Of a stretch of 64,000 nt of DNA, positions 13,301 through 26,512 are shown piece by piece. The notes below the pieces were generated by a model, which was not told the origin of the DNA, searched no databases, and was given only the letters and a program-made list of their open reading frames with translations. Both the position numbers and the translations under genes were made by a program. Position 1 is the stretch's first letter, and each line of letters begins with the position of its first letter. Origin of the DNA: Trichoplax adhaerens (taxonomy: Eukaryota; Placozoa; Uniplacotomia; Trichoplacea; Trichoplacidae); NCBI RefSeq assembly GCF_000150275.1, contig NW_002060946.1:6156667-6220666 (forward strand), in the 5' to 3' direction.

Positions 13301-16300
13301 AATGGAATTGTCTTCGGAAAAACATTAAAGTCTTTATAGCATGTTACATCATTGCATGGTTATGATGCCTTTCCTTGGTGTTTGTTGCAACTGAATTTGT
13401 TTCTTTCCGTTATGTTCATAATAAAAGATAGTGTCTATAGAGTTAATTAAATAAATAATCCCCGCATGAATCATTCACTATGTATGAATTCACTCCAAAG
13501 ACTCTCGATCTATGACTTGGCCTTTACGGTAGATGTCTTGCCGCACTTATTTTCGATTCGTAAGTTGAAAGTAATGTTCTCATTATCATAATCACTTCAT
13601 TACTTCCTAGAAAAGAATAAAATTGATAGCAGAAATATCATTATAGTAATAGTAAAAGACTATTACTTGGTCATTACACATACCTATCGAAACTTTAACT
13701 CAAAATTAGTCCTGCAATTAGATATTATTTGATAGCCGTGTTCGTAAATCAGTAGAACGTACTACCGTAATTAAGCTGACAGTCACTAGCTAAGAGCTAT
13801 CTTAGTAAAAGAAATGATATTAAAATTGCTATTTACTTGAGTCAGATAAATCTTACTAAATGCATTACTTCCAAGCTTTAAATTTGAAAGTTGATTTTGA
13901 AGATATTCGATAAATTTTTATGCTTTATTAAAATACTACAACAAAATCGAAGGAAATATGACATCTTATAGATAATTACTCTCACATAAGTTCGTGCAAT
14001 CTAATAAAGATAAAAATATCCTAAATTTTCGTCGTAGGAAAACATCAGATTTATACTATGCCCGACACGTGTAGGAATAATGTGGCTAGCCGATAGAAGC
14101 TAATTTTCTTGCTTCTTACTTCATAATTAAACTGGTATGGACATCTCTTCTCAATTGATTTTGCTAAAAGAAAGCAATATTTCCTAATTTCATAAATTAC
14201 TAAAGAAAATATTGCAAAGACATTATTTATGTATTTTGTGATACTATTATCAGCTACTGCAATATGATCAGAATTACAATATTACAGATGATAAAAAATA
14301 TTTCGCTATCTGGGGTAATTCAAAATAAAAAGAATATTGATATTCGCAAGAAAAAGGATTCTCTTTAGTCACAGCCGTTGCAAAGTAAATAAACTATGAA
14401 TATCTATATTTTGCAAGCGCAGGTAGTAATTAGTCTATTAAATTATGGATCAGTGATACACTGTATAGTGTATTATTCATAGTATATTCAATTTTTATTT
14501 CATATCGAATTTTATTTAATTTTCGAAAAGTGAAGCTCCATAATTTCACAAAGTTGCTAATTAGACATGGAGAAATCATTCAATTAACGTTATTTTCGAT
14601 AAATCATAAAACAGAACTGCGTGAATTAAATTAGATTTCATAGTACCGGTGCGCAATTTAAATAGTAAATAAGTAATTAAAACTATTGAGTCATTTTCTC
14701 TAGCTATATATATTTCATATTAATAAGATGAAAGTTAGACAATATCATTGGCCATCGTAATTAATAAACACTTTACACTACATTATTATATTGTTTTTAG
14801 CTATAAATCAATGCTACTCTGTATCATAATAATTACTAAAATAGTCCTTTATCATTGAAAAGCTTTATCTTCAAAATTATAGAAAGATATGAGAATTTCG
14901 ACAGCGAGATCCTCGGCTAGATCGTATAATTTCTTAATGTAATGATTTAGTGGACTTACCGTACTGTATCTACACATGTATTTCAATAGAAAATAATAAA
15001 TTAAAAAATATGTAATTTCCATTAGCTATTAAGTTCATATTCTCTCGTTTGTTTGCTACACTTATTTAATGAATCCGTACCATATTTTTTATTTATTTTA
15101 GGAAATAGAAACCTATGATTGCAGGATATAAATAATATTTACTACGTACAAATATGTTCTCTGCTCTCTGACGAGTCTATCTACCTGTATTTCAATCTTT
15201 TCTATGAATGGATTGAGCCTCGTACATTACCTTCATTACTTTACGGAACTGAAGTGATCATGGAGATAACTACCAATCTTGATACATATCGAAAGGATAC
15301 TTTGCAGCTTCCCAGAAGCTATTTAATTTTATCAGTTAGTAAAAAAATTTCCGTGACTATTCCTCTGAAGTAACTGAATAATAAAACTTATAAGATCGAT
15401 GTAATTTACTAATACCACATGCAAATTATAATAGTTATTATTTTGATTAATTATTCTGATAACTAGTCTAATTTAAGAAGCAAGTGACGATCTAAATAAC
15501 AAGGCATTGGAAAATACAATAGATATACCAGTTAGGGTTGAATGACGCATGTTTTCATAAAGATTTAAAGCAAATACATCAAAATCTGTACATAAATTAG
15601 GTTATGCGTATGCTATTATTATGTATAGCTCTCTGTCCCATTTTTATAATTTAATATTGTCATTATTGGGTATACTATGCATAATTTATAGGATGTTGTA
15701 ATGGTAATACCCTCACTTAGCATAATTACTACGAATACATCCATGAGATAGTGATAAGACACAGCCTCTAGTTGTACAGGTATTACTCACTATAATTATC
15801 CCGTCTATGCCATAAAGCTGAAATAATAGAAAGTATGTTACAGTTCTACAACTTTTCTTGGCTCATAGATCAAGACCAACATAGATAGTATCCAACATTA
15901 TGTAAGATAAGCCAGCTGCTATAACCTACTTTGGCGTTTAATACTTATGTCCGATTTAGTGATCCAGCACTCTCTTCTTGAATAAATTGCAGTATGTATC
16001 TGTTCATTCAGTTTAATATGCTAATACTCACTTTTGCTCTTTCCTAGTAACGGTAGCCATTAGCATTCGTTTGTATCAAAGCTGTAAAAATCGTAATGCT
16101 AGACGTATAATTGGAATACATATCAATTAAATATAGCCAGAAATACTTATTGATTTATTGAAGCAAGATAACCTAATTTCTATTCTATTTTATGTTAAAT
16201 ATTGTATTCTGATTAGATAATATTTATATACCATCTAATGATGCCGATTAAGCAAAGCCATATATTATCCAAAGAAAGACCAAGCATAATCAGAATTTTG

Positions 16301-19300
16301 CTGGGATAAGAGCTATATTTGTTTCTAAAAAGAGCATTCTACTCGACGTTGCGGATGTAATCTAGTATGGGATCTAGCTTTAATATCATTAATGTAATTA
16401 TATTTTCAAAGTCTTATTAAGTATTACTAGCAAAATATCCGATTTAATGAAATAGTGGTTATGAATAAAGTTGCAAATTAGTTTATGTTTGTTTTTTCTT
16501 GTTGTTAACTAATACATTCGAAATCAAATGTAAGATTAATTCGTAGATATATGTAGTATGCTAGTAGCTTTATCAAATAGACGCAAATATTAACATTGCG
16601 GTAATACACTTTTCAACAGTTTATAACGATAAGCTTCTGTTTTCAAATTTTGAATTCATTTCTAACTTACGATAATTTCATACCTTAAGACAGCGTAAAT
16701 TATATGATTACCTTTATTGCATAATAATTCTGTTTACATGAAAGATAATGAACGATAGTATGCCCGTGAATAGCATGACAAATCCTATTAGAATATCATG
16801 CTGACTAAAGTAGAAATTTCAAATTAGTTTAAGATCATGCCTGTAATATCAAGTTTTAAAAATATTCACAAAGATATCCAATAGAAATTTTTACGTATAA
16901 ATAAAATCAGTAACTGTCATAGTAAAAAATACAATGATCATCATACAGGGCGTTTTATATAAGGGATAGATTTATCTTATTTGAAGTGTAACTGTTTTTA
17001 TTCGTAATCATGACTATTTTGCATTCAGATCAGAAAGTATTATTGCATTTTCTGATTTTCTGATCCTTTTTATCGTTATCTGGGTATTCTTATTAGATCC
17101 ATAGTCATTCAAATTTTTTGGTTTCTTCAATGAATGAATTTACCAACTATACGAAGCAGGATATGCCGGTTCAGGTTTTAGCGTCTGTTGAACTGCGAAA
17201 ATTTTATACTGATATTCTTCTTCCTTACAAGTATTAAGCTAAATCGCACAGAAAAGTAATGATATGTGTATAGTATATAGGATGGTACATGAAAGATCGT
17301 TTAGATATGATTAAGTCTGATCTTGTTAGCAGTATATCCTAAACAGTTTTGGGCATAATCCGATTGCTTGTTTACTACTTTTAATTCACGCCTTTTCAAA
17401 ATAATTTTGTGGCCAGATTTACTCTCTAGCAATATGATTCAAAGATATCAAACGATTTGATATTGTAGAAGCCATTCTAAAAGATGACTTTATTTTGTTT
17501 CACAAGGAACATAAAATACGGTTTATGTAATACATCAATCGTAAAATTGAAGCTCTGTGATAATATTATTTTAATGTATGTCAACATCTGGCGAAAAATA
17601 GCCGCCTATAGCCACGCTTTGCAGGCAAGCAAAGATTATCTAGTTTGGTAAAGATTATTTTCAAGTATTGTTTTGCGTATATTACAAAAGAGCTCTTCAT
17701 CGAAATATAATTATTATTGCAGGATATTAGATTTAAAAATAAATAAATTTCAGTCTCTCTGTCATTACGTAGAAAATTGTATGTATCCTCTTTAAGACTT
17801 TGTTGCTGGTTGTAACGGTTCCTGGTAAATTATAGATGTTTTACTAACCTAGAATATGACGACATATACGGATAAAAACAATTCTAATTCTTTTATTATC
17901 ATTTCATTTTTCATATCAAACAATTGTTTACATGGAAGATTGTATAATTATCTTTCTGATTATATTTATTTGTACGAACTGGGTAAAATTTACGAGTACC
18001 TTAGCTAATTTTCAGATCCGCAAATATCAAAAGACAGGAAGACAGACTACAATATCAATCTAGAAGACTTTGAATGCATAGTTATTAGTTTGGGAATAAT
18101 TATTTAATCTCTATATTGTTTATCAAAGTTAAAATATGAGCAGAGAGAAATAAGATTTTTATTTGCACTTTTTACTACGGAATGGGAATCGCAATGGTGG
18201 CATCATGTTTTTATGTTTGTTAAGTATTGATAGGAAGCTGCTATTACACAATGGACTTTTAATTAATTATCATTAATTGGATTTTGCCCAAATCAAATAG
18301 TGGGGAGATTTTACAAATGATAGCATTCTGCTCGCTTTGATTTTAAGCGAGAACAGACATCATATAATCTAGTAATAATTTATGACTCTTACCGCTATTA
18401 ACTCTATATAATTGTCACAAACCAGCTTCGTGACAAGGATAACGTAAAACAAATCTCTAAATTACTATAGTCTCCGGGATTCAGTATCCCTTAACTACCT
18501 CACAAGAATTTAGACGCCTTTGATTCTACGTTAAACTCAACTAGACAATTGAGAACTGCGTTATTCAACTATCTGACGGGCTTATATACCCCTCTACAGC
18601 AGCTAACATTCATGAGTCATCTTATAAAAATTCTTAGGTGAGAACATCTACTAACTAATTTTTCACAGTCGGACTACAATATGTCCATTCACAGAATCAT
18701 TTCAGTACACATTACAGCACAGCATTAAATTTACTGTAACACATTTATAATTAGAATGATTCCTACTGTAAGTAACTAGTTGTAATATATTATCACTATA
18801 TTATATTAACCAAATTTAGATAGCTATTTTTTCACGGTAGTTCGTACCGTGACAATAATATATCATATCATGAAAACTACTAGATCAGCGTAAAATTAGA
18901 CAACCTAAATAAATCTATATCTTTATCTTCGATACTTATTGAACGTAGTTTGGATACCGTATAGAATAAAATTTTAAAAGGATCTTACAAGATGACAGAT
19001 GAAAAGTTTTAAGAATTGTAATCTGCATATTATTAGAATTTATAAGGAGAGACCAAAATAATAAGAGCTGTCAACCAATTATTAATTGATCATTCATAAA
19101 AGAGAAATAATTTCTTCCAAGTGATTTATTCGTATGCCATATTAAACATAATTGTTTATCAATCCTTATTTCCCTTCTGTGGATGAAAAATTACTAAAAT
19201 AGACTGATTAGGAATTAGTTTCTATTGCGATAGAAATAGTAATGGTATGATAGTAATTCATCCATAGCTTCAACAACCATTGCTAAAATGCGATTAAGTT

Positions 19301-22300
19301 TCTACTCTGATATGATATAAGTGTTAGTTATTAAATTTCAAGAACAAAGAAAATCGTGATTGAAAAAGCAGGTGAGAAGTTGAAGCTATTTGATTTCATT
19401 GCTGTAAGAACTATTCCAGATGTCGTTTAGTGTATAGATATTTATTCTTAGTCACCGCTTAACGTTGAAAAAGTGATTAATCATAAAAAATACTTCGAAA
19501 ACTTCTCAATACCTTCGTAATTTATCGTTGTTGAATGGATGATTATCAAATTGAGAAAAAATACAAATATCGAAGTAAGAATTCTTTATTATTGTATTGA
19601 ATGGCATGATTTGACTCATAGCTATTTTACTACCGTTCGACATCTTAATCCATAAATCTCTACGTGAAGTTACAGAATCTAAATGATCTTTGATGAAATA
19701 TAACTATTTGTAAGCAAAGCAAAGCAAAACAATAATAAATTTTTTAATAGTAGAGATTTTATGACTTGCATTGAGTGGAACAATAACGCTGTAAGCTGAC
19801 TGTACAATTAGCAATTTTCTGTCAGCTATCCGATAACTGACCGCTCCCTCGTTATTATTAGGCCATATTTGACATAGACATATGTCTTTCGAGATCAATA
19901 TAAATAATGAACGAAGTCTTTAGTAAATTAATATATAGATCCTCTCTATTAAAATATAAAGCAACTTATGGTTAAGCTGAATAAGTATCCGATGGCATTA
20001 ATCAGACAATATTATAAATACCAGTGATTTCTCTTTAAAAATATGGAAATATGTATGATAGAATAGATATACTCGGTATTGGTGTATTCCAAGTCTACTA
20101 TCCAATTAATAAAGTTGCATGATGCCGCAACTATCGCACTAGAACCATTTTGTTCTGATGTAGATTTTTTGATATATAACCTACGATAATCAAAAAAATG
20201 ATTCAGCTCCATATTTATGCTTATGGACGTGATTCTCCTTCTAAATAGTCCATGATAACTAAATTAGATATTTTTAGGAGTGAATGCAGATTGAAATTAA
20301 ATTTTATGAACTCTTCTACTACGGATAATATAGGCATTGAGTCTAAAGATTATCATTATCTTCTAGGAATAAATAGTTAGCAGTTATAAGAGATTAGAAT
20401 AAATTAGTGGCTGCAAGTTTACTCATGTGAGCCTTAAATTCACTTACAGTACTTTAGTTTCATACGATGTCTTTCAAATCCTAGCAATTACATTTCATTA
20501 AATTAAATAGTAGGTTTACGAGACAACGTTATAAAGATTTTGTAATCTTGATGTTTTTGTTAAGCTAATACTATATTAAATAACTACTGGTGTTTATTAG
20601 TAATAGGAGTCCGTAAAAATAATTATTTCAGATCTAAATCTTAAGCCGAAGTAGGTCGATCATCTTCATTTGAAGTTACATAGGTTTTCATCTGCTAATA
20701 TTGACACATCGTCATCACATTGGAATTTATCTAACCACAACTTTAATGCGAAGTTCTTTTTCATATTAGTTCATAGTTGCTAAAGATTGCCCAACCGTCA
20801 TAATCAGACAGATATTGAAGCTAAGTACAGATATACTAATTAATGCTGTATAGACTATAGCTTACGGTAAGCATTAATAAACGTAGATCATCCTATGTGA
20901 AAAACACTGACTAGCAGTTTGCATTATTTTGCTAAATGACATTATTTGATTCAGAAGCATGTTATTATTGAGAATTACGGTAATATGTCAACTCCTTAGA
21001 ATCAGTGCTTTATTATTCCTCAGGTTAGTTCTAGCTGACACCGTTTAAATTGAGTTTAAGAATCATGGCTAAACTTGCTAATAATTAATTAATTGGCTGA
21101 GGGAAATTATAAGCAGCTTCTAGCTCTATCTGAGGTGATTTGGACATCGTATTAATCTACGTACGCGTAATGATGGTAAAAAATTGTCGTACAGCAATCT
21201 CTGAAATTTCAAGTTTTGAGCAGCACTATCAGGTACCATAAATTTATGATGGATTTTAGATTGCTATACCGTAATGCAAAAATTTCCATTTTTAACATGT
21301 CTTATAATCTACGAAAATGGGGGGGAGGGGTAAGAAACGCATGCATTGTTATTGGGAACAAGTTATGACGCTTAATCTACTTTGACAGTTTGTACAACCG
21401 ATAGTTATCCATTTAATATTGTACAGATAAGAGAAAGTAAACCTTAGTAAATTTGTAGAAACATGCACGGTAGTGCATAATTGCGGTAAATCTCACAACG
21501 TAACCATAGTATAGTTATTGCAGTTTTGAGCCCTTAAAGAAATCTTAGATTACTGTATATCATGTGTTTGATGAACTATCAATATCCCCCCCCCGTGTAA
21601 TTAAGTGCAGTACCACATTAACCATGACTTTAAAAGTCATTTGGCTACTGTACCAAGGACTATTGAAGTACAGTATACGGAAAAACTAATTTTAATTTAT
21701 GAGATCTGTATGATACGAAGATAGAGAAATCAATTTCAGTAACCCCAGCAAAACAAAATATTATTGGCACGTTTCGTCTTTTTTATTTGCTGTAGCTGAT
21801 TTATGCTATTATCATACACCATTATTTAATTCCACTTTTATAGTGATACGGAACTGATAATAATAGCTGAAATTGGCACCGTACTAAGTGTAGTGTAAAC
21901 ATGACTTAATGCTTCATGGACATTAGTGGAACAATTTAATAGAGGCAAACAGAGAATTACTCATCTTGTATTTTGTCTAACCAAGGTATGACTCATACCT
22001 GCATTATGATTATGGACAAGTAATTGGCTTGTGTATTATTTCCACAGTGCTTCTTACGATAATAACCTTATTATTTTTGGTATTATTAGCATGACTTGGC
22101 CTATAGATAATAATTAGCAATTGGCCGACATCAGCTAATAGTTAAGCTCCTACTAGCGATTATATTTTTGACACCAGCTAGTGCTGGATAAGGTAGTTTT
22201 ACCATGTATAATATAACACAGTTTGTTGTTTGAGTACTATGTCCACTGACAACTGTGAATTGATTAGTTTACTACATTCAGAAAGCAGACTACATATAAA

Positions 22301-25300
22301 CTATCCGCGATTTAGATAAAATTGCAGCAACTAATACCATGATTTTGTTTGCTCTGAGTACTGCTTCAGATCTTGCTGCATTAATCTGACGGTTGACTTT
22401 TTAGATTTACTTAATATATTTATTTCAAGCATAAATGATTCATTTTAAAAGGCTATTGTAAATACTGTTGTTGGTCAGTTTTCTTCTATTACATACGTAA
22501 TCCTATTTACAAAAGAAAACAAAGTTAAGATTACGACCTCATAACAGCAACAATTTTATAAGTCAGCAGTTTAACTATGAATGAATTATATGATATTTTT
22601 AGACAATGATAATGGATATCCATTTTTGTTCTGGATATGTTTTCAAATAACTGAATTCTTATGTCTGCCAACCTTTAAAGGGAGATTATAGTTAGATTGA
22701 GCATCCATTTAATCAGGGAATCAGTCCAATAAATTTTCTTAACTTGTGCACTCATACATTAAGAATTGCTTTAGGAATAAAAATACTTTGTTAAATAGAA
22801 CACTATCTAAGTTATAAGGTAATATCGAACAACATTATTGCAAAAATGGTTAGGGTTGAAGCAGCACACAGGATTAATGCTTTGTGCATTCTCCTTTTAC
22901 TATTTAGCTCGTAAAAGATATTCGCTTATTAATGGATGATTTGCAAATAGTGAAAAGTGATAGGTTTACCCAGTTATAAGCTGAAATGTGCCTTTATGTT
23001 GACTAGATAACCAGCATCGTCTTACGTAGTCAGTATTTTGATGATACGACATTCGCTACTGTATTTTGCTCTTTGAGATACTTTATACCCTGAAATATTG
23101 TCTAAACCGAACTAAGTTACATGTACAGTATCCAATGCCAGTTTTGAATTGCTTTTTAAGCCTCTATCTAGAAATTTTTCGACTGAGGATTTAAAATTTA
23201 GAAGTGAGATCCTGTGAATTGATGAGCGACCTAATTATATCGCTTCCCATAGATTCTATTAGTACTATATTGACCTCGATAACGAGGATATTGAATTAAG
23301 GAAGAACGATTACCTTTAATTATGCAAAGTAGGTCATCTTTAATTATATAGTGATGGTGTTTTTTTTTTTAGATAGTACTTAGAAATGGATTCACTGTGT
23401 GAGTTTGCCCTTTCATGTAATGCCGCGAAAATTATTTTAACATCTAAAACAAAGAATAAATGATCGCAATTAAAAATGCTCCTCATTATTAGCTTAATAA
23501 ACGAATAGATTAATAGCAGCTTATTACTGCAAAAATCTATGAAAGGTATATATTATGGTAGACGAAGGATCATTGACCTGTAGTTGCACGAGTATCATCG
23601 TAGGAAGTTTTATGATAGCGTTTCTTCTCTCTTTTAATAATGGAGACATGTCAGCACGTTGTAACTGTAACTACGATGTATCGCATATAGTTATCGACGG
23701 TTTGTATATGAAATTCAATTCTAATGGTGATCGATTATTTAAAGATATTTGTTGACGTTCATGCTACAAACCTTCCATACCACGAGCTTCTACAAGTATT
23801 ACCTTCTATTGTGGATTATTCGAATCACTACTAAAAATTTTTTGTTTAATATTTGTAACGCTAGGTTTACAATAACATCAATTCAGCGTTAGTAAATGAT
23901 AATCCGTTCTATATTCATCACAAACTTTTGCTGTCGATTTGTAAATTGGTAGTACAATGAACATTAACACAGCAGTATTCATTCTCTAGAAAATTTAGTT
24001 TACTTCTACAGTTCTATATAAATGTAGAATTGTCGTACGATATGGATTGCACCTCTTCAATGGCGTTTAAACTATAGCTCTATATTGTGACACCATGCTT
24101 ATTGTAAGCATTGTCATTCCATTATAACCTCCTGGTTTGTGCAAAAGCCCAATTTTCAATGATAACTGTTGGTGTATTTATGCATGGCGTGCCATCGCTA
24201 TGGCGACCAGTTGTGAATAGCACTCTTTTAACCATGTCGGTTAATAAGTACGCCCATAACGCTAACGTTAGCGATAATGATTGGCATTGTATCTCAACAT
24301 GATGATTACTGCAGTTATGATCTGCGTCCGATGGACTTTATGTAGCGTCCTTTTAAATAAATAAATAAACGGTAATGGCTCATTATTTATCCGATTCACC
24401 AGTTAGTTGGTCATTGAAGCCGGCGATAGAATGTAAAGTAACAATGTCTATTAAGCCGTGTTTATCATCGATGATACAATTTTATAAAATCAGTAAGGTT
24501 ACCCCTTGGTATGCTATTGTCCAGTTTTTTACAGTAGCAAAAAATACTAAAAAGAGGATTCAGTTTAAGCAAGGATACGGTATCGATATACTAACATTAA
24601 CCAAGTCTAAGATCTAGATATATGACAGATAGTATTCGTGTACGTGCAAGTGCTATCGTACTACAATAAAATACAGCACGGGGAAAGAATAAAGTGAGTC
24701 ATTTTGTGGTTAGAAATAGTCATTGAAAGGTCAATGATGTACCATCTATGGGTTAGTCTTACATTCGACAAGTTTATATCGTATGATACAGTATACAGTA
24801 CTGTGATCGTCGTTAAATGCGGCAAATAATCACGTTCATTTGAATGATTTTAATGGCAAGTGTCTATTACTATGCCTGAAAATGTTCGCTTTAGCTCCTA
24901 TTTTAGATTGATCAGGATTGAACAGTAGATTATTGTGATAATTCTGCGACTAAAGTGCAATAATCAATCGTAACATCTAATTGAGTCTTTCTCCAATTAT
25001 AAATATAAATAAACTAGTCGATCCATCGCTCGTTCTACTTTGCGTGTACCAACTGTACTCTATTTTTGTACTACTATTTACTATCATAATGGGTTGATAA
25101 GGTATGATCGAGCATTTCTAAAATGGCAAGGATTAGTAGTATCGTATATTATGAATGATGGCATTGATTAATACCCTATAGCATGCTATTGCTAGTAAGA
25201 TGTATAAATAATTTTATCATTGATTTTGTTATCACAATGTCAAGGTATCAAGGAGCACATTGAAGCCCATTGCATATATAAGATGGATGGTTAAACGCTG

Positions 25301-25960
25301 AGTATTGATTTACCGAAGTGTAGTTTGTTACCGTAGTAGTGTAAGGATGACTGTATTAGGAGTAAGGAAAGATGAGTGACGAATCGATTGACAAACAAAA
25401 TAGCAGCTGTGAGTAATAGAGGTTTCTTACCGCTATGGTAAATAAGGCTAAATGATGAATATTTAATGAATTGCTCAATCACTATTGATAGTTGAATGCT
25501 TTATTTATTTCACTACACTCCACTGATGAGCAACTTGATCGTTCTTACTAGTGGATACTACACGGAACAAAGTTTACAGTACTATACTGTTGTAAGTTAC
25601 AAAGATTTTACTTAGAGTTGTTGAGGAAAACCATACAAGGTAACAATGAAGTCCTGTCAATGATGTAAAAAATAGTATGGTGACTCATGTCACTGAATGA
25701 CTAATCGCAGCCACAAATATTGAAAAATTGAGATTGTATACTACTATGATAACCCCCTAAAAAGGCGTATCAGAACTGATAAATGAATGATTTTCATCAG
25801 TCGGCAAGAGCAAATAACTTTTATGTGCGTGCCTGATAAAATATTCAAACTCACTATTAATTAATTACTAAATTACTATAAGCACTATATTGTTGGGATC
25901 ACCATTGATCCCCAATTGATCGCTTCGACACTGTCTATATCAAGATTTTTGGATGTCTCT
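1323..25960. other. Long AT-rich region with no supportable gene
   Basis: About 24.6 kb in which I find no exon with recognisable protein similarity and no tRNA or rRNA. Open frames here are 61-84 codons at most, lack family motifs and have no coherent splice context. Homopolymer blocks occur at about 21320-21332 (G-rich) and 21588-21597 (C-run), and a T-run at about 23360. TACTGTA-type palindromes are sparse in the first 20 kb and become more frequent after about 21.4 kb. By contrast the right half holds a gene every few kilobases. Distal regulatory DNA, long noncoding RNAs, rapidly evolving peptide genes or decayed sequence are all possible; nothing visible decides between them. Confidence 0.6.
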
Positions 25961-25969
25961 GTCATCGAC

Positions 25970-26345
25970 TCACAGTAGTATAGTACAGTACAGTAGGTAG
26001 GTTGTTTCGCTGACTGCAATACTGTACTGTACTCAGTGTTAAAGTACAGTCGTTCGACTAGGGTGTGGTCGGCTGACTTTTTAGACTGGTATTTTGGGAT
26101 TCTTTTCACAGTATACTGTACTGTACACTGTACAGTACTGTAAAGTACTCCTCCTCCCTACAGTACAGAGTACCGTAGGGAATCTCCCGCCCATAACGAA
26201 TTGACAAGCCTTGTACAGTACTAAGCGTTCCACAAGGAATAAACTTTGTACTGTACTTGTTCTACAGTGTACAGTACGCCAGTTGCGTCAGGATGCCACA
26301 GCATACTGGTTGTATTGTATGGCAATACTGTAAGTGTTAGTTGAT
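25970..26345. repeat. Palindrome-rich TACTGTA/TACAGTA cluster upstream of the PDZ-SORBS start
   Basis: Interleaved copies of GTACAGTAC, ACTGTACTGTA and TACTGTA occur on both strands, for example around 25977-26030, 26109-26165 and 26213-26275. The block ends about 170 bp before the first coding exon at 26513. Because the motif is close to its own reverse complement, orientation is ambiguous. It may be a dispersed simple repeat or a promoter-associated binding motif. The same words recur in intron 1 of the gene. Confidence 0.7.
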
Positions 26346-26512
26346 AGTCAACAGTAAATCCGTCTACATTTTAAATATCAGTACCGTATCAATTTACACT
26401 TTTACATTGCGTTTATCAGCGAGAGCAACGACGACCTGAGAAACATTTTAAAGCGTGGCCTTCTCTGTTTGAATCCCATAGGCTTTGGTAATAGTCAACC
26501 CTTTCCACTGTC

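Noticed and set aside
21315-21600. G-rich tract and C-run about 265 bp apart as a hairpin or G-quadruplex pair
   Set aside because: They are short homopolymers with an interruption and no other complementarity between flanks; probably ordinary simple sequence.
23555-23755. 66-codon frame with a hydrophobic stretch and several cysteines
   Set aside because: It could pass for a small membrane or secreted peptide, but there is no cleavable signal, no repeat or dibasic processing pattern, and such frames are expected by chance in 24 kb.
24111-24617. Two consecutive plus-strand frames of 63 and 80 codons
   Set aside because: There is no shared phase or splice signal to join them, composition is like the surroundings, and no domain motif is visible.
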